Positions 22,302 through 36,402 of a DNA stretch of 46,375 bases are shown piece by piece. The position numbers and the translations under genes were made by a program. Source of the stretch: Mesostigma viride. Lineage: Eukaryota; Streptophyta; Mesostigmatophyceae; Mesostigmatales; Mesostigmataceae. The notes under the pieces are model-generated. The model worked only from the letters and a program-made list of their open reading frames with translations. It was not told the DNA's origin and searched no databases. The DNA is taken from positions 1 to 46,375 of the forward strand of contig RPFO01000815.1 of the NCBI GenBank assembly GCA_009746045.1, written 5' to 3'. The first letter of the stretch is position 1. Every line of letters begins with the position of its first letter.

Positions 22302-25294
22302 ACGTACACGGCACATACATGCTCCATGGGAGCCTGAATCCTCATCAATAATTACATAAATGCCAACCATGTACGTAGACGGGCCATGATGACACCATGG
22401 GAGCCTGAATCCTCATCATTTTTTTTCTTTGACATCCATGTACATACGTAGGCCAGCCATGATGACACCAATGGAGCCTGAATCCTCATCATTAATTACA
22501 TGTACATGCCATCCATGTACGTAGACGGGCCATGATGACACCAATGGAGCCTGAATCCTCATCATTACATACATAAATGCCAACCATGTACATACACGGG
22601 CAATGATGACACCATGGGAGCCTGAATCCTCATCATTTTTTTTTTTTTGACATCCATGTACATACGTAGGCCAGCCATGATGACACCAATGGAGCCTGAA
22701 TCCTCATCATTAATTACATACATGCCATCCATGTACGTAGACCAGCCATGATGACACCATGGGAGCCTGAATCCTCATCATTTACTATTCCTTGACATCC
22801 ATGTACGTAGGCCAGCCATGATGACACCAATGGAGCCTGAATCCTCTTCATTTTTTTTATGAGAGGATTCAGGTTACATAAATGCCAACCATGTACGTAG
22901 ACAAGCCATGATGACACCATGGGAGCCTGAATCCTCATCATTTTTTTAATGAGACATCCATGTACGTAGGCCAGCCATGATGACACCATGGGAGCCTGAA
23001 TCCTCATCAATTTTTTTCTTTGACATCCATGTACGTAGACGGGCCATGATGACACCATGGGAGCCTGAATCCTCATCATTAATTACATGAATGCCATTCA
23101 TGTACGTACACGGGCCATGATGACACCATGGGAGCCTGAATCCTCATCATTAATTACATAAATGCCATCCATGTACGTACACGGGCCATGATGACACCAT
23201 GGGAGCCTGAATCCTCATCAATAATTACATAAATGCCATCCATGTACGTAGACGGGCCATGATGACACCATGGGAGCCTGAATCCTCATCATTTTTTTTT
23301 CTTTGACATCCATGTACGTAGACGGGCCATGATGACACCATGGGAGCCTGAATCCTCATCATTAATTACATACATGCCATTCATGTACGTAGACGGGCCA
23401 TGATGACACCATGGGAGCCTGAATTCTCATCATTTACTATTCCTTGACATCCATGTACGTAGGCCAGCCATGGAGACACCATGGGAGCCTGAATCCTCCT
23501 AATTAATTACATAAATGCCAACCATGTACGTAGACAAGCCATGATGACCCCATGGGAGCCTGAATCCTCATCATTAATTACATAAATGCCATCCATGTAC
23601 GTAGACGGGCCATGATGACACCATGGGAGCCTGAATCCTCATTATTATATACAAAAATGCCATCCATGTACGTACACGGGCAATGATGACACCATGGGAG
23701 CCTGAATCCTCATCATTAATTACATAAATGCCATTCATGTACGTAGACATGACATGATGACACCATGGGAGCCTGAATCCTCATCATTAATTACATACAT
23801 GCCATCCATGTACGTACACGGGCCATGATGACACCATGGGAGCCTGAATCGTCATCATTTTTTTTTCTTTGACATCCATGTACGTAGACGGGCCATGATG
23901 ACACCATGGGAGCCTGAATCCTCATCATTAATTACATACATGCCATCCATGTACGTAGGCCAGCCATGATGACACCATGGGAGCCTGAATCCTCATCATT
24001 TACTATTCCTTGACATCCATGTACGTAGGCCAGCCATGGAGACACCATGGGAGCCTGAATCCTCCTCATGAATTACATAAATGCCAACCATGTACGTAGA
24101 CAAGCCATGATGACACCATGGGAGCCTGAATCCTCATCATTTACTATTCCTTGACATCCATGTACGTAGACGGGCCATGATGACACCATGGGAGCCTGAA
24201 TCCTCATCATTAATTACATACATGCCATCCATGTACGTAGGCCAGCCATGATGACACCATGGGAGCCTAGATCCTCCTCATGAATTACATAAATGCCAAC
24301 CATGTACGTAGGCCAGCCATGGAGACACCATGGGAGCCTGAATCCTCCTCATTAATTACATAAATGCCAACCATGTACGTAGACAGGCCATGATGACACC
24401 ATGGGAGCCTGAATCCTCATCATTAATTACATAAATGCCATCCATGTACGTACACGGGCCATGATGACACCATGGGAGCCTGAATCCTCGTCATTTTTTT
24501 TTCTTTGACATCCATGTACGTAGACGGGCCATGATGACACCATGGGAGCCTGAATCCTCATCATTAATTACATACATGCCAACAATGTAGGTAGACAAGC
24601 CATGATGACACCATGGGAGCCTGAATCCTCATCATTTATTTTATGAGACATCCATGTACGTAGGCCAGCCATGATGACACCATGGGAGCCTGAATCCTCA
24701 TCATTTCTTTTTCTTTGACATCCATGTACGTAGGCCAGCCATGATGACACCATGGGAGCCTGAATCCTCCTCATTAATTACATACATGCCATCCATGTAC
24801 GTACACGGGCCATGATGACACCATGGGAGCCTGAATCCTCATCATTTACTATTCCTTGACATCCATGTACGTAGGCCAGCCATGGAGACACCATGGGAGC
24901 CTGAATCCTCATCATTAATTACATAAATGCCAACCATGTACGTAGACAAGCCATGATGACACCATGGGAGCCTGAATCCTCCTCATTAATTACATAAATG
25001 CCAACCATGTACGTAGACAAGCCATGATGACACCATGGGAGCCTGAATCCTCATCATTAATTACATACATGCCATCCATGTACGTAGACAGGCCATGATG
25101 ACACCATGGGAGCCTGAATCCTCATCATTTACTATTCCTTGACATCCATGTACGTAGGCCAGCCATGGAGACACCATGGGAGCCTGAATCCTCCTCATTA
25201 ATTACATAAATGCCAACCATGTACGTAGACAAGCCATGATGACCCCATGGGAGCCTGAATCCTCATCATTAATTACATAAATGCCATCCATGTA
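22302..25294 (+). repeat. higher-order repeat copy B, ~2,992 bp
   Basis: Nearly identical to copy A at an offset of 2,992-2,993 bp. Identity ends near 25,290, where copy A has CACGGCACATAC downstream and copy B has GACGGGCCATGATG. The near identity suggests a recent segmental duplication inside the satellite. Confidence 0.85.
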
Positions 25295-25349
25295 CGTAGA
25301 CGGGCCATGATGACACCATGGGAGCCTGAATCCTCCTCATTAATTACAT

Positions 25350-27420
25350 AAATGCCAACCATGTACGTAGGCCAGCCATGGAGACACCATGGGAGCCTGA
25401 ATCCTCAATGATCATTAATTACATAAATGCCAACCATGTACGTAGACAAGCCATGATGACACCATGGGAGCCTGAATCCTCCTCATTAATTACATAAATG
25501 CCAACCATGTACGTAGACAAGCCATGATGACACCATGGGCCTGAATCCTCATCATTAATTACATACATGCCATCCATGTACGTAGACAGGCCATGATGAC
25601 ACCATGGGAGCCTGAATCCTCATCATTTACTATTCCTTGACATCCATGTACGTAGGCCAGCCATGGAGACACCATGGGAGCCTGAATCCTCCTCATTAAT
25701 TACATAAATGCCAACCATGTACGTAGACAAGCCATGATGACCCCATGGGAGCCTGAATCCTCATCATTTACTATTCCTTGACATCCATGTACGTAGGCCA
25801 GCCATGGAGACACCATGGGAGCCTGAATCCTCATCATTAATTACATAAATGCCAACCATGTACGTAGACAAGCCATGATGACACCATGGGAGCCTAGATC
25901 CTCCTCATGAATTACATAAATGCCAACCATGTACGTAGGCCAGCCATGGAGACAACATGGGAGCCTGAATCCTCATCATTAAATACATACATGCCATCCA
26001 TGTACGTAGACAGGCCATGATGACACCATGGGAGCCTGAATCCTCCTCATTAATTACATACATGCCATCCATGTACGTACACAGGCCATGATGACACCAT
26101 GGGAGCCTGAATCCTCATCATTTACTATTCCTTGACATCCATGTACGTAGGCCAGCCATGGAGACACCATGGGAGCCTGAATCCTCATCATTAATTACAT
26201 AAATGCCAACCATGTACGTAGACAAGCCATGATGACACCATGGGAGCCTGAATCCTCCTCATTAATTACATAAATGCCAACCATGTACGTAGACAAGCCA
26301 TGATGACACCATGGGAGCCTGAATCCTCATCATTAATTACATACATGCCATCCATGTACGTAGACAGGCCATGATGACACCATGGGAGCCTGAATCCTCA
26401 TCATTTACTATTCCTTGACATCCATGTACGTAGGCCAGCCATGGAGACACCATGGGAGCCTGAATCCTCCTCATTAATTACATAAATGCCAACCATGTAC
26501 GTAGACAAGCCATGATGACCCCATGGGAGCCTGAATCCTCATCATTAATTACATAAATGCCATCCATGTACGTAGACGGGCGATGATGACACCATGGGAG
26601 CCTGAATCCTCATCATTAATTACATAAATGCCATTCATGTACGTAGGCCAGCCATGGAGACACCATGGGAGCCTGAATCCTCATCATTAATTACATAAAT
26701 GCCAACCATGTACGTAGACAAGCCATGATGACACCATGGGAGCCTGAATCCTCCTCATTAATTACATAAATGCCAACCATGTACGTAGACAAGCCATGAT
26801 GACACCATGGGCCTGAATCCTCATCATTAATTACATACATGCCATCCATGTACGTAGACAGGCCATGATGACACCATGGGAGCCTGAATCCTCATCATTT
26901 ACTATTCCTTGACATCCATGTACGTAGGCCAGCCATGGAGACACCATGGGAGCCTGAATCCTCCTCATTAATTACATAAATGCCAACCATGTACGTAGAC
27001 AAGCCATGATGACCCCATGGGAGCCTGAATCCTCATCATTTACTATTCCTTGACATCCATGTACGTAGGCCAGCCATGGAGACACCATGGGAGCCTGAAT
27101 CCTCATCATTAATTACATAAATGCCAACCATGTACGTAGACAAGCCATGATGACACCATGGGAGCCTAGATCCTCCTCATGAATTACATAAATGCCAACC
27201 ATGTACGTAGGCCAGCCATGGAGACAACATGGGAGCCTGAATCCTCATCATTAATTACATAAATGACATCCATGTACGTAGACGGGCCATGATGACACCA
27301 TGGGAGCCTGAATCCTCATCATTAATTACATACTTGCCATTCATGTACGTAGACGGGCCATGGAGACACCATGGGAGCCTGAATCCTCCTCATTAATTAC
27401 ATAAATGCCAACCATGTACG
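25350..27420 (+). repeat. higher-order repeat, period ~1,272 bp (limits approximate)
   Basis: A 2-bp deletion that gives ACACCATGGGCCTGAATCC occurs at 25,540 and again at 26,812, with the same neighbouring unit order and the same GACAACATGGGAGCC variant downstream. Confidence 0.65.
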
Positions 27421-27424
27421 TAGA

Positions 27425-30328
27425 CAAGCCATGATGACCCCATGGGAGCCTGAATCCTCATCATTTACTATTCCTTGACATCCATGTACGTAGGCCAGCC
27501 ATGGAGACACCATGGGAGCCTGAATCCTCATCATTAATTACATAAATGCCAACCATGTACGTAGACAAGCCATGATGACACCATGGGAGCCTAGATCCTC
27601 CTCATGAATTACATAAATGCCAACCATGTACGTAGGCCAGCCATGGAGACAACATGGGAGCCTGAATCCTCATCATTAATTACATAAATGACATCCATGT
27701 ACGTAGACGGGCCATGATGACACCATGGGAGCCTGAATCCTCATCATTAATTACATACTTGCCATTCATGTACGTAGACGGGCCATGGAGACACCATGGG
27801 AGCCTGAATCCTCATCATTTACTATTCCTTGACATCCATGTACGTAGACGGGCCATGATGACACCATGGGAGCCTGAATCCTCATCATTAATTACATAAA
27901 TGCCATCCATGTACGTAGACGGGCGATGATGACACCATGGGAGCCTAAATCCTCCTCATTAATTACATAAATGCCATCCATGTACGTAGGCCAGCCATGG
28001 AGACACCATGGGAGCCTGAATCCTCCTCATTAATTACATAAATGCCAACCATGTACGTAGACAAGCCATGATGACACCATGGGAGCCTGAATCCTCATCA
28101 TTTACTATTCCTTGACATCCATGTACGTAGGCCAGCCATGATGACACCAATGGAGCCTGAATCCTCTTCATTTTCTTAATGAGAGGATTCAGGTTACATA
28201 AATGCCAACCATGTAGGTAGACAAGCCATGATGACACCATGGGAGCCTGAATCCTCATCATTAAATACATAAATGCCATCCATGTACGTAGGCCAGCCAT
28301 GGAGACACCATGGGAGCCTGAATCCTCCTCATTAATTACATAAATGCCAACCATGTACGTAGACAAGCCATGATGACACCATGGGAGCCTGAATCCTCAT
28401 CATTTACTATTCCTTGACATCCATGTACGTAGGCCAGCCATGATGACACCAATGGAGCCTGAATCCTCCTCGTTAATTACATAAATGCCAACCATGTACG
28501 TAGACAAGCCATGATGACCCCATGGGAGCCTGAATCCTCATCATTTACTATTCCTTGACATCCATGTACGTAGACGGGCCATGATGACACCATGGGAGCC
28601 TGAATCCTCATCATTTACTATTCCTTGACATCCGTGTACGTAGGCCAGCCATGATGACACCAATGGAGCCTGAATCCTCTTCATTTTCTTAATGAGAGGA
28701 TTCAGGTTACATAAATGCCAACCATGTAGGTAGACAAGCCATGATGACACCATGGGAGCCTGAATCCTCATCATTAAATACATAAATGCCATCCATGTAC
28801 GTAGGCCAGCCATGGAGACACCATGGGAGCCTGAATCCTCCTCATTAATTACATAAATGCCAACCATGTACGTAGACAAGCCATGATGACCCCATGGGAG
28901 CCTGAATCCTCATCATTTACTATTCCTTGACATCCATGTACGTAGGCCAGCCATGGAGACACCATGGGAGCCTGAATCCTCATCATTAATTACATAAATG
29001 CCAACCATGTACGTAGACAAGCCATGATGACACCATGGGAGCCTAGATCCTCCTCATGAATTACATAAATGCCAACCATGTACGTAGGCCAGCCATGGAG
29101 ACAACATGGGAGCCTGAATCCTCATCATTAATTACATAAATGACATCCATGTACGTAGACGGGCCATGATGACACCATGGGAGCCTGAATCCTCATCATT
29201 AATTACATACTTGCCATTCATGTACGTAGACGGGCCATGGAGACACCATGGGAGCCTGAATCCTCATCATTTACTATTCCTTGACATCCATGTACGTAGA
29301 CGGGCCATGATGACACCATGGGAGCCTGAATCCTCATCATTAATTACATAAATGCCATCCATGTACGTAGACGGGCGATGATGACACCATGGGAGCCTAA
29401 ATCCTCCTCATTAATTACATAAATGCCATCCATGTACGTAGGCCAGCCATGGAGACACCATGGGAGCCTGAATCCTCCTCATTAATTACATAAATGCCAA
29501 CCATGTACGTAGACAAGCCATGATGACACCATGGGAGCCTGAATCCTCATCATTTACTATTCCTTGACATCCATGTACGTAGGCCAGCCATGATGACACC
29601 AATGGAGCCTGAATCCTCTTCATTTTCTTAATGAGAGGATTCAGGTTACATAAATGCCAACCATGTAGGTAGACAAGCCATGATGACACCATGGGAGCCT
29701 GAATCCTCATCATTAAATACATAAATGCCATCCATGTACGTAGGCCAGCCATGGAGACACCATGGGAGCCTGAATCCTCCTCATTAATTACATAAATGCC
29801 AACCATGTACGTAGACAAGCCATGATGACACCATGGGAGCCTGAATCCTCATCATTTACTATTCCTTGACATCCATGTACGTAGGCCAGCCATGATGACA
29901 CCAATGGAGCCTGAATCCTCCTCGTTAATTACATAAATGCCAACCATGTACGTAGACAAGCCATGATGACCCCATGGGAGCCTGAATCCTCATCATTTAC
30001 TATTCCTTGACATCCATGTACGTAGACGGGCCATGATGACACCATGGGAGCCTGAATCCTCATCATTTACTATTCCTTGACATCCGTGTACGTAGGCCAG
30101 CCATGATGACACCAATGGAGCCTGAATCCTCTTCATTTTCTTAATGAGAGGATTCAGGTTACATAAATGCCAACCATGTAGGTAGACAAGCCATGATGAC
30201 ACCATGGGAGCCTGAATCCTCATCATTAAATACATAAATGCCATCCATGTACGTAGGCCAGCCATGGAGACACCATGGGAGCCTGAATCCTCCTCATTAA
30301 TTACATAAATGCCAACCATGTACGTAGA
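27425..30328 (+). repeat. higher-order repeat, period 1,452 bp, two copies
   Basis: The block 27,425-28,876 is repeated at 28,877-30,328 with matching rare variants: TACTTGCCATTCATG, GACGGGCGATGATG, GAGCCTAAATCC and GACATCCGTGTACG. Inside each copy a ~510-bp sub-block with the hairpin unit is itself duplicated, and part of it appears once more from about 30,300. Confidence 0.8.
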
Positions 30329-32856
30329 CAAGCCATGATGACACCATGGGAGCCTGAATCCTCATCATTTACTATTCCTTGACATCCATGTACGTAGGCC
30401 AGCCATGATGACACCAATGGAGCCTGAATCCTCCTCGTTAATTACATAAATGCCAACCATGTACGTAGACAAGCCATGATGACCCCATGGGAGCCTGAAT
30501 CCTCATCATTTACTATTCCTTGACATCCATGTACGTAGACGGGCCATGATGACACCATGGGAGCCTGAATCCTCTTCATTAATTACATAAATGCCAACCA
30601 TGTACGTAGACGGGCCATGATGACACCATGGGAGCCTGAATCCTCATCATTTTTTTTATGAAACATCCATGTACGTAGGCCAGCCATGATGACACCATGG
30701 GAGCCTGAATCCTCATCATTTTTTTTTCTTTGACATCCATGTACGTAGACGGGCCATGATGACACCATGGGAGCCTGAATCCTCATCATTAATTACATAC
30801 ATGCCATCCATGTACGTACACGGGCCATGATGACACCATGGGAGCCTGAATCCTCATCATTTACTATTCCTTGACATCCATGTACGTAGGCCAGCCATGG
30901 AGACACCATGGGAGCCTGAATCCTCCTCGTTAATTACATAAATGCCAACCATGTACGTAGACAAGCCATGATGACCCCATGGGAGCCTGAATCCTCATCA
31001 TTAATTACATAAATGCCATCCATGTACGTAGACGGGCCATGATGACACCATGGGAGCCTGAATCCTCATTATTATATACAAAAATGCCATCCATGTACGT
31101 ACACGGGCAATGATGACACCATGGGAGCCTGAATCCTCATCATTTTTTTTATGAAACATCCATGTACGTAGGCCAGCCATGATGACACCATGGGAGCCTG
31201 AATCCTCATCATTTTTTTTTCTTTGACATCCATGTACGTAGACGGGCCATGATGACACCATGGGAGCCTGAATCCTCATCATTAATTACATACATGCCAT
31301 CCATGTACGTACACGGGCCATGATGACACCATGGGAGCCTGAATCCTCATCATTTACTATTCCTTGACATCCATGTACGTAGGCCAGCCATGGAGACACC
31401 ATGGGAGCCTGAATCCTCCTCGTTAATTACATAAATGCCAACCATGTACGTAGACAAGCCATGATGACACCATGGGAGCCTGAATCCTCATCATTTACTA
31501 TTCCTTGACATCCATGTACGTAGACGGGCCATGATGACACCATTGGAGCCTGAATCCTCATCATTAATTACATATATGCCAACCATGTACGTAGACGGGC
31601 ATTGATGACACCATGGGAGCCTAAATCCTCCTCATTAATTACATAAATGCCATCCATGTACGTAGGCCAGCCATGGAGACACCATGGGAGCCTGAATCCT
31701 CATCATTAAATACATACATGCCATCCATGTACGTAGACAGGCCATGATGACACCATGGGAGCCTGAATCCTCATCATTAATTACATACTTGCCATTCATG
31801 TACGTAGACGGGCCATGGAGACACCATGGGAGCCTGAATCCTCATCATTTACTATTCCTTGACATCCATGTACGTAGGCCAGCCATGGAGACACCATGGG
31901 AGCCTGAATCCTCCTCGTTAATTACATAAATGCCAACCATGTACGTAGACAAGCCATGATGACCCCATGGGAGCCTGAATCCTCATCATTAATTACATAC
32001 TTGCCATTCATGTACGTAGACGGGCCATGGAGACACCATGGGAGCCTGAATCCTCATCATTAATTACAAAAATGCCAACCATGTACGTAGACGGGCCATG
32101 ATGACACCATGGGAGCCTGAATCCTCATCATTTTTGTTATGAGACATCCATGTACGTAGGCCAGCCATGATGACACCATGGGAGCCTGAATCCTCATCAT
32201 TTTTTTTTCTTTGACATCCATGTACGTAGACGGGCCATGATGACACCATGGGAGCCTGAATCCTCATCATTAATTACATACATGCCATCCATGTACGTAC
32301 ACGGGCCATGATGACACCATGGGAGCCTGAATCCTCATCATTTACTATTCCTTGACATCCATGTACGTAGGCCAGCCATGGAGACACCATGGGAGCCTGA
32401 ATCCTCCTCGTTAATTACATAAATGCCAACCATGTACGTAGACAAGCCATGATGACACCATGGGAGCCTGAATCCTCATCATTTACTATTCCTTGACATC
32501 CATGTACGTAGACGGGCCATGATGACACCCACAACACCTTGAAATGGCCTTTTTTTTACATAAATTATGGCCCATGGCAAGTTTATAGTCATATTGACCT
32601 AGGAATGGATCCCACCACTCCCTGGGATGTGTCTGGCTAGCGGTGGAGTAGTTGAGTCAAAATGATAAGTTTACATGGTATTCCCTGCTTAAGTTAACTC
32701 CAGATCCAAGGCCAAAATTGGCCACCTAAACCACTTGCAGTGGCATAGAAACAATAATTGATCTCAGATTATGCTGTAACTTTGCAATGGTGACGAATAA
32801 TAGTTGTTCTGACGTTGTACAAAGTTCTACACCATTTGGAGCCCTAATTAGTGACA

Positions 32857-32882
32857 AATGCTAGCAAAATTTTGCTAGCATT
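32857..32882. repeat. 26-bp perfect palindrome
   Basis: AATGCTAGCAAAA is followed immediately by its reverse complement, with no spacer. Flanking bases extend it imperfectly (GTGAC on the left, GTCAT on the right). It lies within the 3.45-kb insertion, about 330 bp from its left end. Confidence 0.9.
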
Positions 32883-33559
32883 CGTCATTCATGGCCATTT
32901 TAAATCAATATTAAATCCAAATAATGTCGGAATGCCACCAAAACTTATTGCAATCGTGCCAGCACCTGACGCATGGTCTCAACAAGTCATGTGCAAGAAT
33001 TCAGATCATGTAGAGCCAAAAATGGTGACATTTGCCAGCATTTGTCACCATTTTTTTCCTTTTTACTCACAATTTTAACAACACTAACCACCAAGACACT
33101 CCCCAAGCTGGGGCACATCATGTTAAATCTTTGCAGGCAACTCAAGAACGACTAGTACAAACAGTGTGCAAAACCTTGGTGCACGTGAATGCCTGCGTGG
33201 TGACCATTGCTAGCAGAATGCATCATGTAAGGTAGACATTGCCAGTACGCCACAAAGCTGTGATGTGCAGTGCATGTCCATATTTATAGCCCACGACAAT
33301 ATTATTACCTCTAACCTACTTGGCACATTGCAAAATGGGAAGGAAAGGTGAACAAGACATGCCACGCTAACACAGCCACTTGAATGCTACCAACACCCAC
33401 CATGCATGATATAAACTATGTGTAATGCATGCATGTCGAGAATATGCCGAGCAAGGTGAAGTGACACCTGTTGTTGGCACATGTCACCTGGCATCCGCGT
33501 ATGCTCACATGGTATGGCATTGGCATATCCCATGTCTCCATCTCTTGCACTTTGTGCGC

Positions 33560-34800
33560 ACTGAGCCAACCATGCAGTCACCCACCCATGCAGCCACCTG
33601 GCCACCTACCCACACAAGTGCTCACACACTCGCGCGCCCGTGCACCCAGACACCCACCCGTCCACACACCCAGTGACCCACCCACCCAGCCAGCCGCGCA
33701 CGTGCTAACCCACCTTTTATAACCACGCGTGCACCTAGGCACCCAGCCACCTACCAACCCACTTGGACATCCACCCACCCACCAAGGCACGGTCCTGCGC
33801 AACCCACACACCAATCAGGTAATAAGGAGGCATTCACCCATCCAATGAGCCAACCACCCAACCACCCAACCACCGAAACACCCACCCAGCTGGCCCCATA
33901 TGCACCCCTCCGGCCACCCACCCTTGACCCACCCACGCACCTACCCACTCAACCACTCACTGCCCCCACACCCTTATACCCGCTGACCCACCCACACATG
34001 CATTTCTCAACCAGCCATCCACCTACCTCACCCCCAACGTGCTCAGCCCTTCACCCGCGATAGGTGAGACGGTCCCAACCACAAACCCATCCACACATCC
34101 ATATCTGTGCGCCCACTGGTCCATCTAGCGCCCGTCCCTTCGCCCACCCACCTACCACACCTAGCCATCTACACATCCACCAGCCACCAACCACCAATGG
34201 CCCACCCACCAACCCACCCACCCACACGCATCCCTAACCAACCAACCACCAAGCCACCACCCTCGAAATCGTGAGATTGCTTCACTCACGAATCCAACAA
34301 CCCACCCACTTCGCAGTCCCCAAAGCTTATCAATCACCCAGCCACCTGGCCATTCGCCTACAACCCACCACCCTTGCACTTATCCAACCACCATGACCAG
34401 CCAGCCACCCACCCACCCTCTCCAACTGCCTGTGCTCCCAGCTACTCAGCCAGCCATTTACCACGGCATCCACCTTTCAGCCAGCCACCTGCCATGGAAC
34501 CCACCCACGCCTAGGCATCCCTTGAAGCATCTGTAGCCTAAGCCTCCCACGCAAGACTGCCTGGGCAACCAACCAACCAATCAATCACCCAGCTACACAA
34601 CCACCTAACCACCTAACCACTCAACAACCCAATCACCGAACCACCTGACTACCCAACACCCATACCAGCCAGGCGTGTGCCCGCCCATTCGCCCTCGCAT
34701 GCCCGCACCTTCGCAAACCCCCATACACGCCCCGCTCACATAGCCAGCCACACACCCAGCCAGCCACCTGCTAAACTCACGCATGAAGGCAATATCAGCC
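33560..34800. repeat. degenerate CCAC/CCAACC-rich tract in the insertion
   Basis: About 1.2 kb of the plus strand is dominated by irregular CCACCCAC, CAACCACC and CAGCCAGC motifs, almost free of G runs. Both strands translate into low-complexity peptides (Pro/Thr/His or Gly/Trp/Val rich), which I regard as artefacts. It looks like an old, diverged tetranucleotide or minisatellite expansion. Confidence 0.7.
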
Positions 34801-35972
34801 ATGCACGGCCTCACCTTGCATCACTTGCATTGCCTGGGTAATTTGCATGAGGCAGCTTCCATCTTGTTGTCAGCAACTGCAAAGGCTTTTTCTTCACAGT
34901 AATGAATGAGCAACAACGTTGGAAACGTTCTCCTTTCCCTCTTTGAAACAGTCTTTAAATCAGAAAGACAAGGGCAAACATCTGGACAAGGTGGCAATTA
35001 CCACTGCATAATGCCCTTGAGAAAGTCTTATTAATCGAGCTCTATACCCTTTGAGAAGCTGCCAGTTGCGTTAGCAACGATTCTGGGCCCTCTAGCTCGC
35101 TCACCTCGCTTAATCTGCGCTTCTTTATGGCTGCCGGGAGATGCGAAGCTTGAGCCCAGCCTGTCGTGGCGAGGTCGTCTGCCCGACCCATCACATCTCG
35201 AAACCGCACTGCCGACTAATTAAAACGATGGCCCCCTTTGCCTTTTATATCTGGCGTCAAAAGAACAATGAACTCGCTTGGAAAACACTGTCGCAAAGAG
35301 CTTTCTACAGGCATTATAAGCAGTTTTCGCAGCTTTTACCGCACTTACTGCACATCCGGAAGACCATTAGCGACCTTTGCGCGGAATCTTGGGCACGCCA
35401 TACGTTCTGCTGGCTTATTGCCGCAGGCTGGGCAGTTAGGAAGGTCGGGCATAGCCTAAAGAGCTGATTATCTGACGACAAAGATATGCATTGCACGAAG
35501 CAAGAAACAGACGGATTTCACACCCACGTATTTATTCACGTCAATGCCGGAAAATTAAAAGCGAAACTCAAAAAACGGAAACACTAACGTTTTCGGGAAT
35601 ATTATAACGAACAAGCTGAGCTATCGTGCCGGGATTTTCATTTCCTCACGTATCCAGGACCTTGAGACACGTACCACCGAGAAATCTGGATTTTGCGAAA
35701 AAACTGTTGCGCTGCAAAAAAAATGTTGGTCCCGTTCAATGCCCTCGTCGCAATCGCAGCGCATATCATTCCAAAGTCATTCCATGGATTAATCGTGATG
35801 TAAGCTTCGTTTTGACACCTCGGGCGACTGAAATGACGCAAGTTTCAGAACGCTAGCTGATGCTCGACCGCCATGGGTGTTTTCCTCGTTTTCGTCTCTC
35901 GCGGCGCGGGAAAAATCTAGATCTCGGACGAAATCCGGACAATAATTTATGTAAAAATTTGGCGGGGCTCGC
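34801..35972. other. unassigned unique part of the 3.45-kb insertion
   Basis: Mixed-composition DNA. One open frame of 108 codons (35,141-35,467, plus) starts MRSLSPACRGEVV and contains YIWRQKNNELAWKT. I do not recognise it, and an overlapping frame is also open, so it is not called as a gene. No RNA gene was found. Confidence 0.4.
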
Positions 35973-35982
35973 GGTGTTGTGC

Positions 35983-36402
35983 ATTGGAGCCTGAATCCTC
36001 ATCATTAATTACATACTTGCCATTCATGTACGTAGACGGACCATGGAGACACCATGGGAGCCTGAATCCTCATCATTTACTATTCCTTGACATCCATGTA
36101 CGTAGACGGGCCATGATGACACCATGGGAGCCTGAATCCTCATCATTAATTACATAAATGCCATCCATGTACGTAGACGGGCCATGATGACACCATGGGA
36201 GCCTGAATCCTCATCATTAATTACATACTTGCCATTCATGTACGTAGACGGGCCATGGAGACACCATGGGAGCCTGAATCCTCTTCATTTTCTTAATGAG
36301 AGGATTCAGGTTACATAAATGCCAACCATGTAGGTAGACAAGCCATGATGACACCATGGGAGCCTGAATCCTCATCATTAAATACATAAATGCCATCCAT
36401 GT
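35983..36402 (+). repeat. satellite array, forward block resuming after the insertion
   Basis: Six units in the same orientation as the main block, including TACTTGCCATTCATG variants and a hairpin unit (36,279-36,313). It ends abruptly at CCATCCATGTA, where orientation reverses. Confidence 0.9.

Larger units (their letters stand above)
16151..32529 (+). repeat. 68-71-bp satellite array, forward block (~230 units)
   Basis: The core unit contains CCATGTACGTAGACGGGCC, ATGATGACACCATGGGAGCC and TGAATCCTCATCATT, with interchangeable linkers: TAATTACATAAATGCCAA/T, TACTATTCCTTGACAT, or a T-run plus CTTTGACAT. Variant cores are GCCATGGAGACACC and GACACCAATGGAGCC. Unit lengths of 70 and 71 are not multiples of three and stops recur, so the minus-strand frames (up to 290 codons, with recurring MMRIQAPMVSSW and NDEDSGSHGVIMA) are the same unit read in shifting frames, not a protein. 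Confidence 0.95.
32530..35981. mobile_element. 3.45-kb insertion with 9-bp inverted ends in the satellite
   Basis: The satellite stops mid-unit after GATGACACC (32,529) and resumes mid-unit with ATTGGAGCCTGAATCC (35,983). The spliced result, GACACC-ATTGGAGCC, is a normal satellite variant (also present near 31,540). The inserted DNA starts CACAACACC (32,530-32,538) and ends GGTGTTGTG (35,973-35,981), a perfect 9-bp inverted repeat. At most a single extra C could be a target duplication. I find no transposase, so a non-autonomous element of unknown class is the best call. Confidence 0.6.

Noticed and set aside
32530-35981. Assignment of the insertion to the CACTA superfamily because its ends begin CAC
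   Set aside because: The termini read CACAACACC rather than CACTA/G, there is no 3-bp target duplication (ACC versus CAT), and no matching transposase is present.
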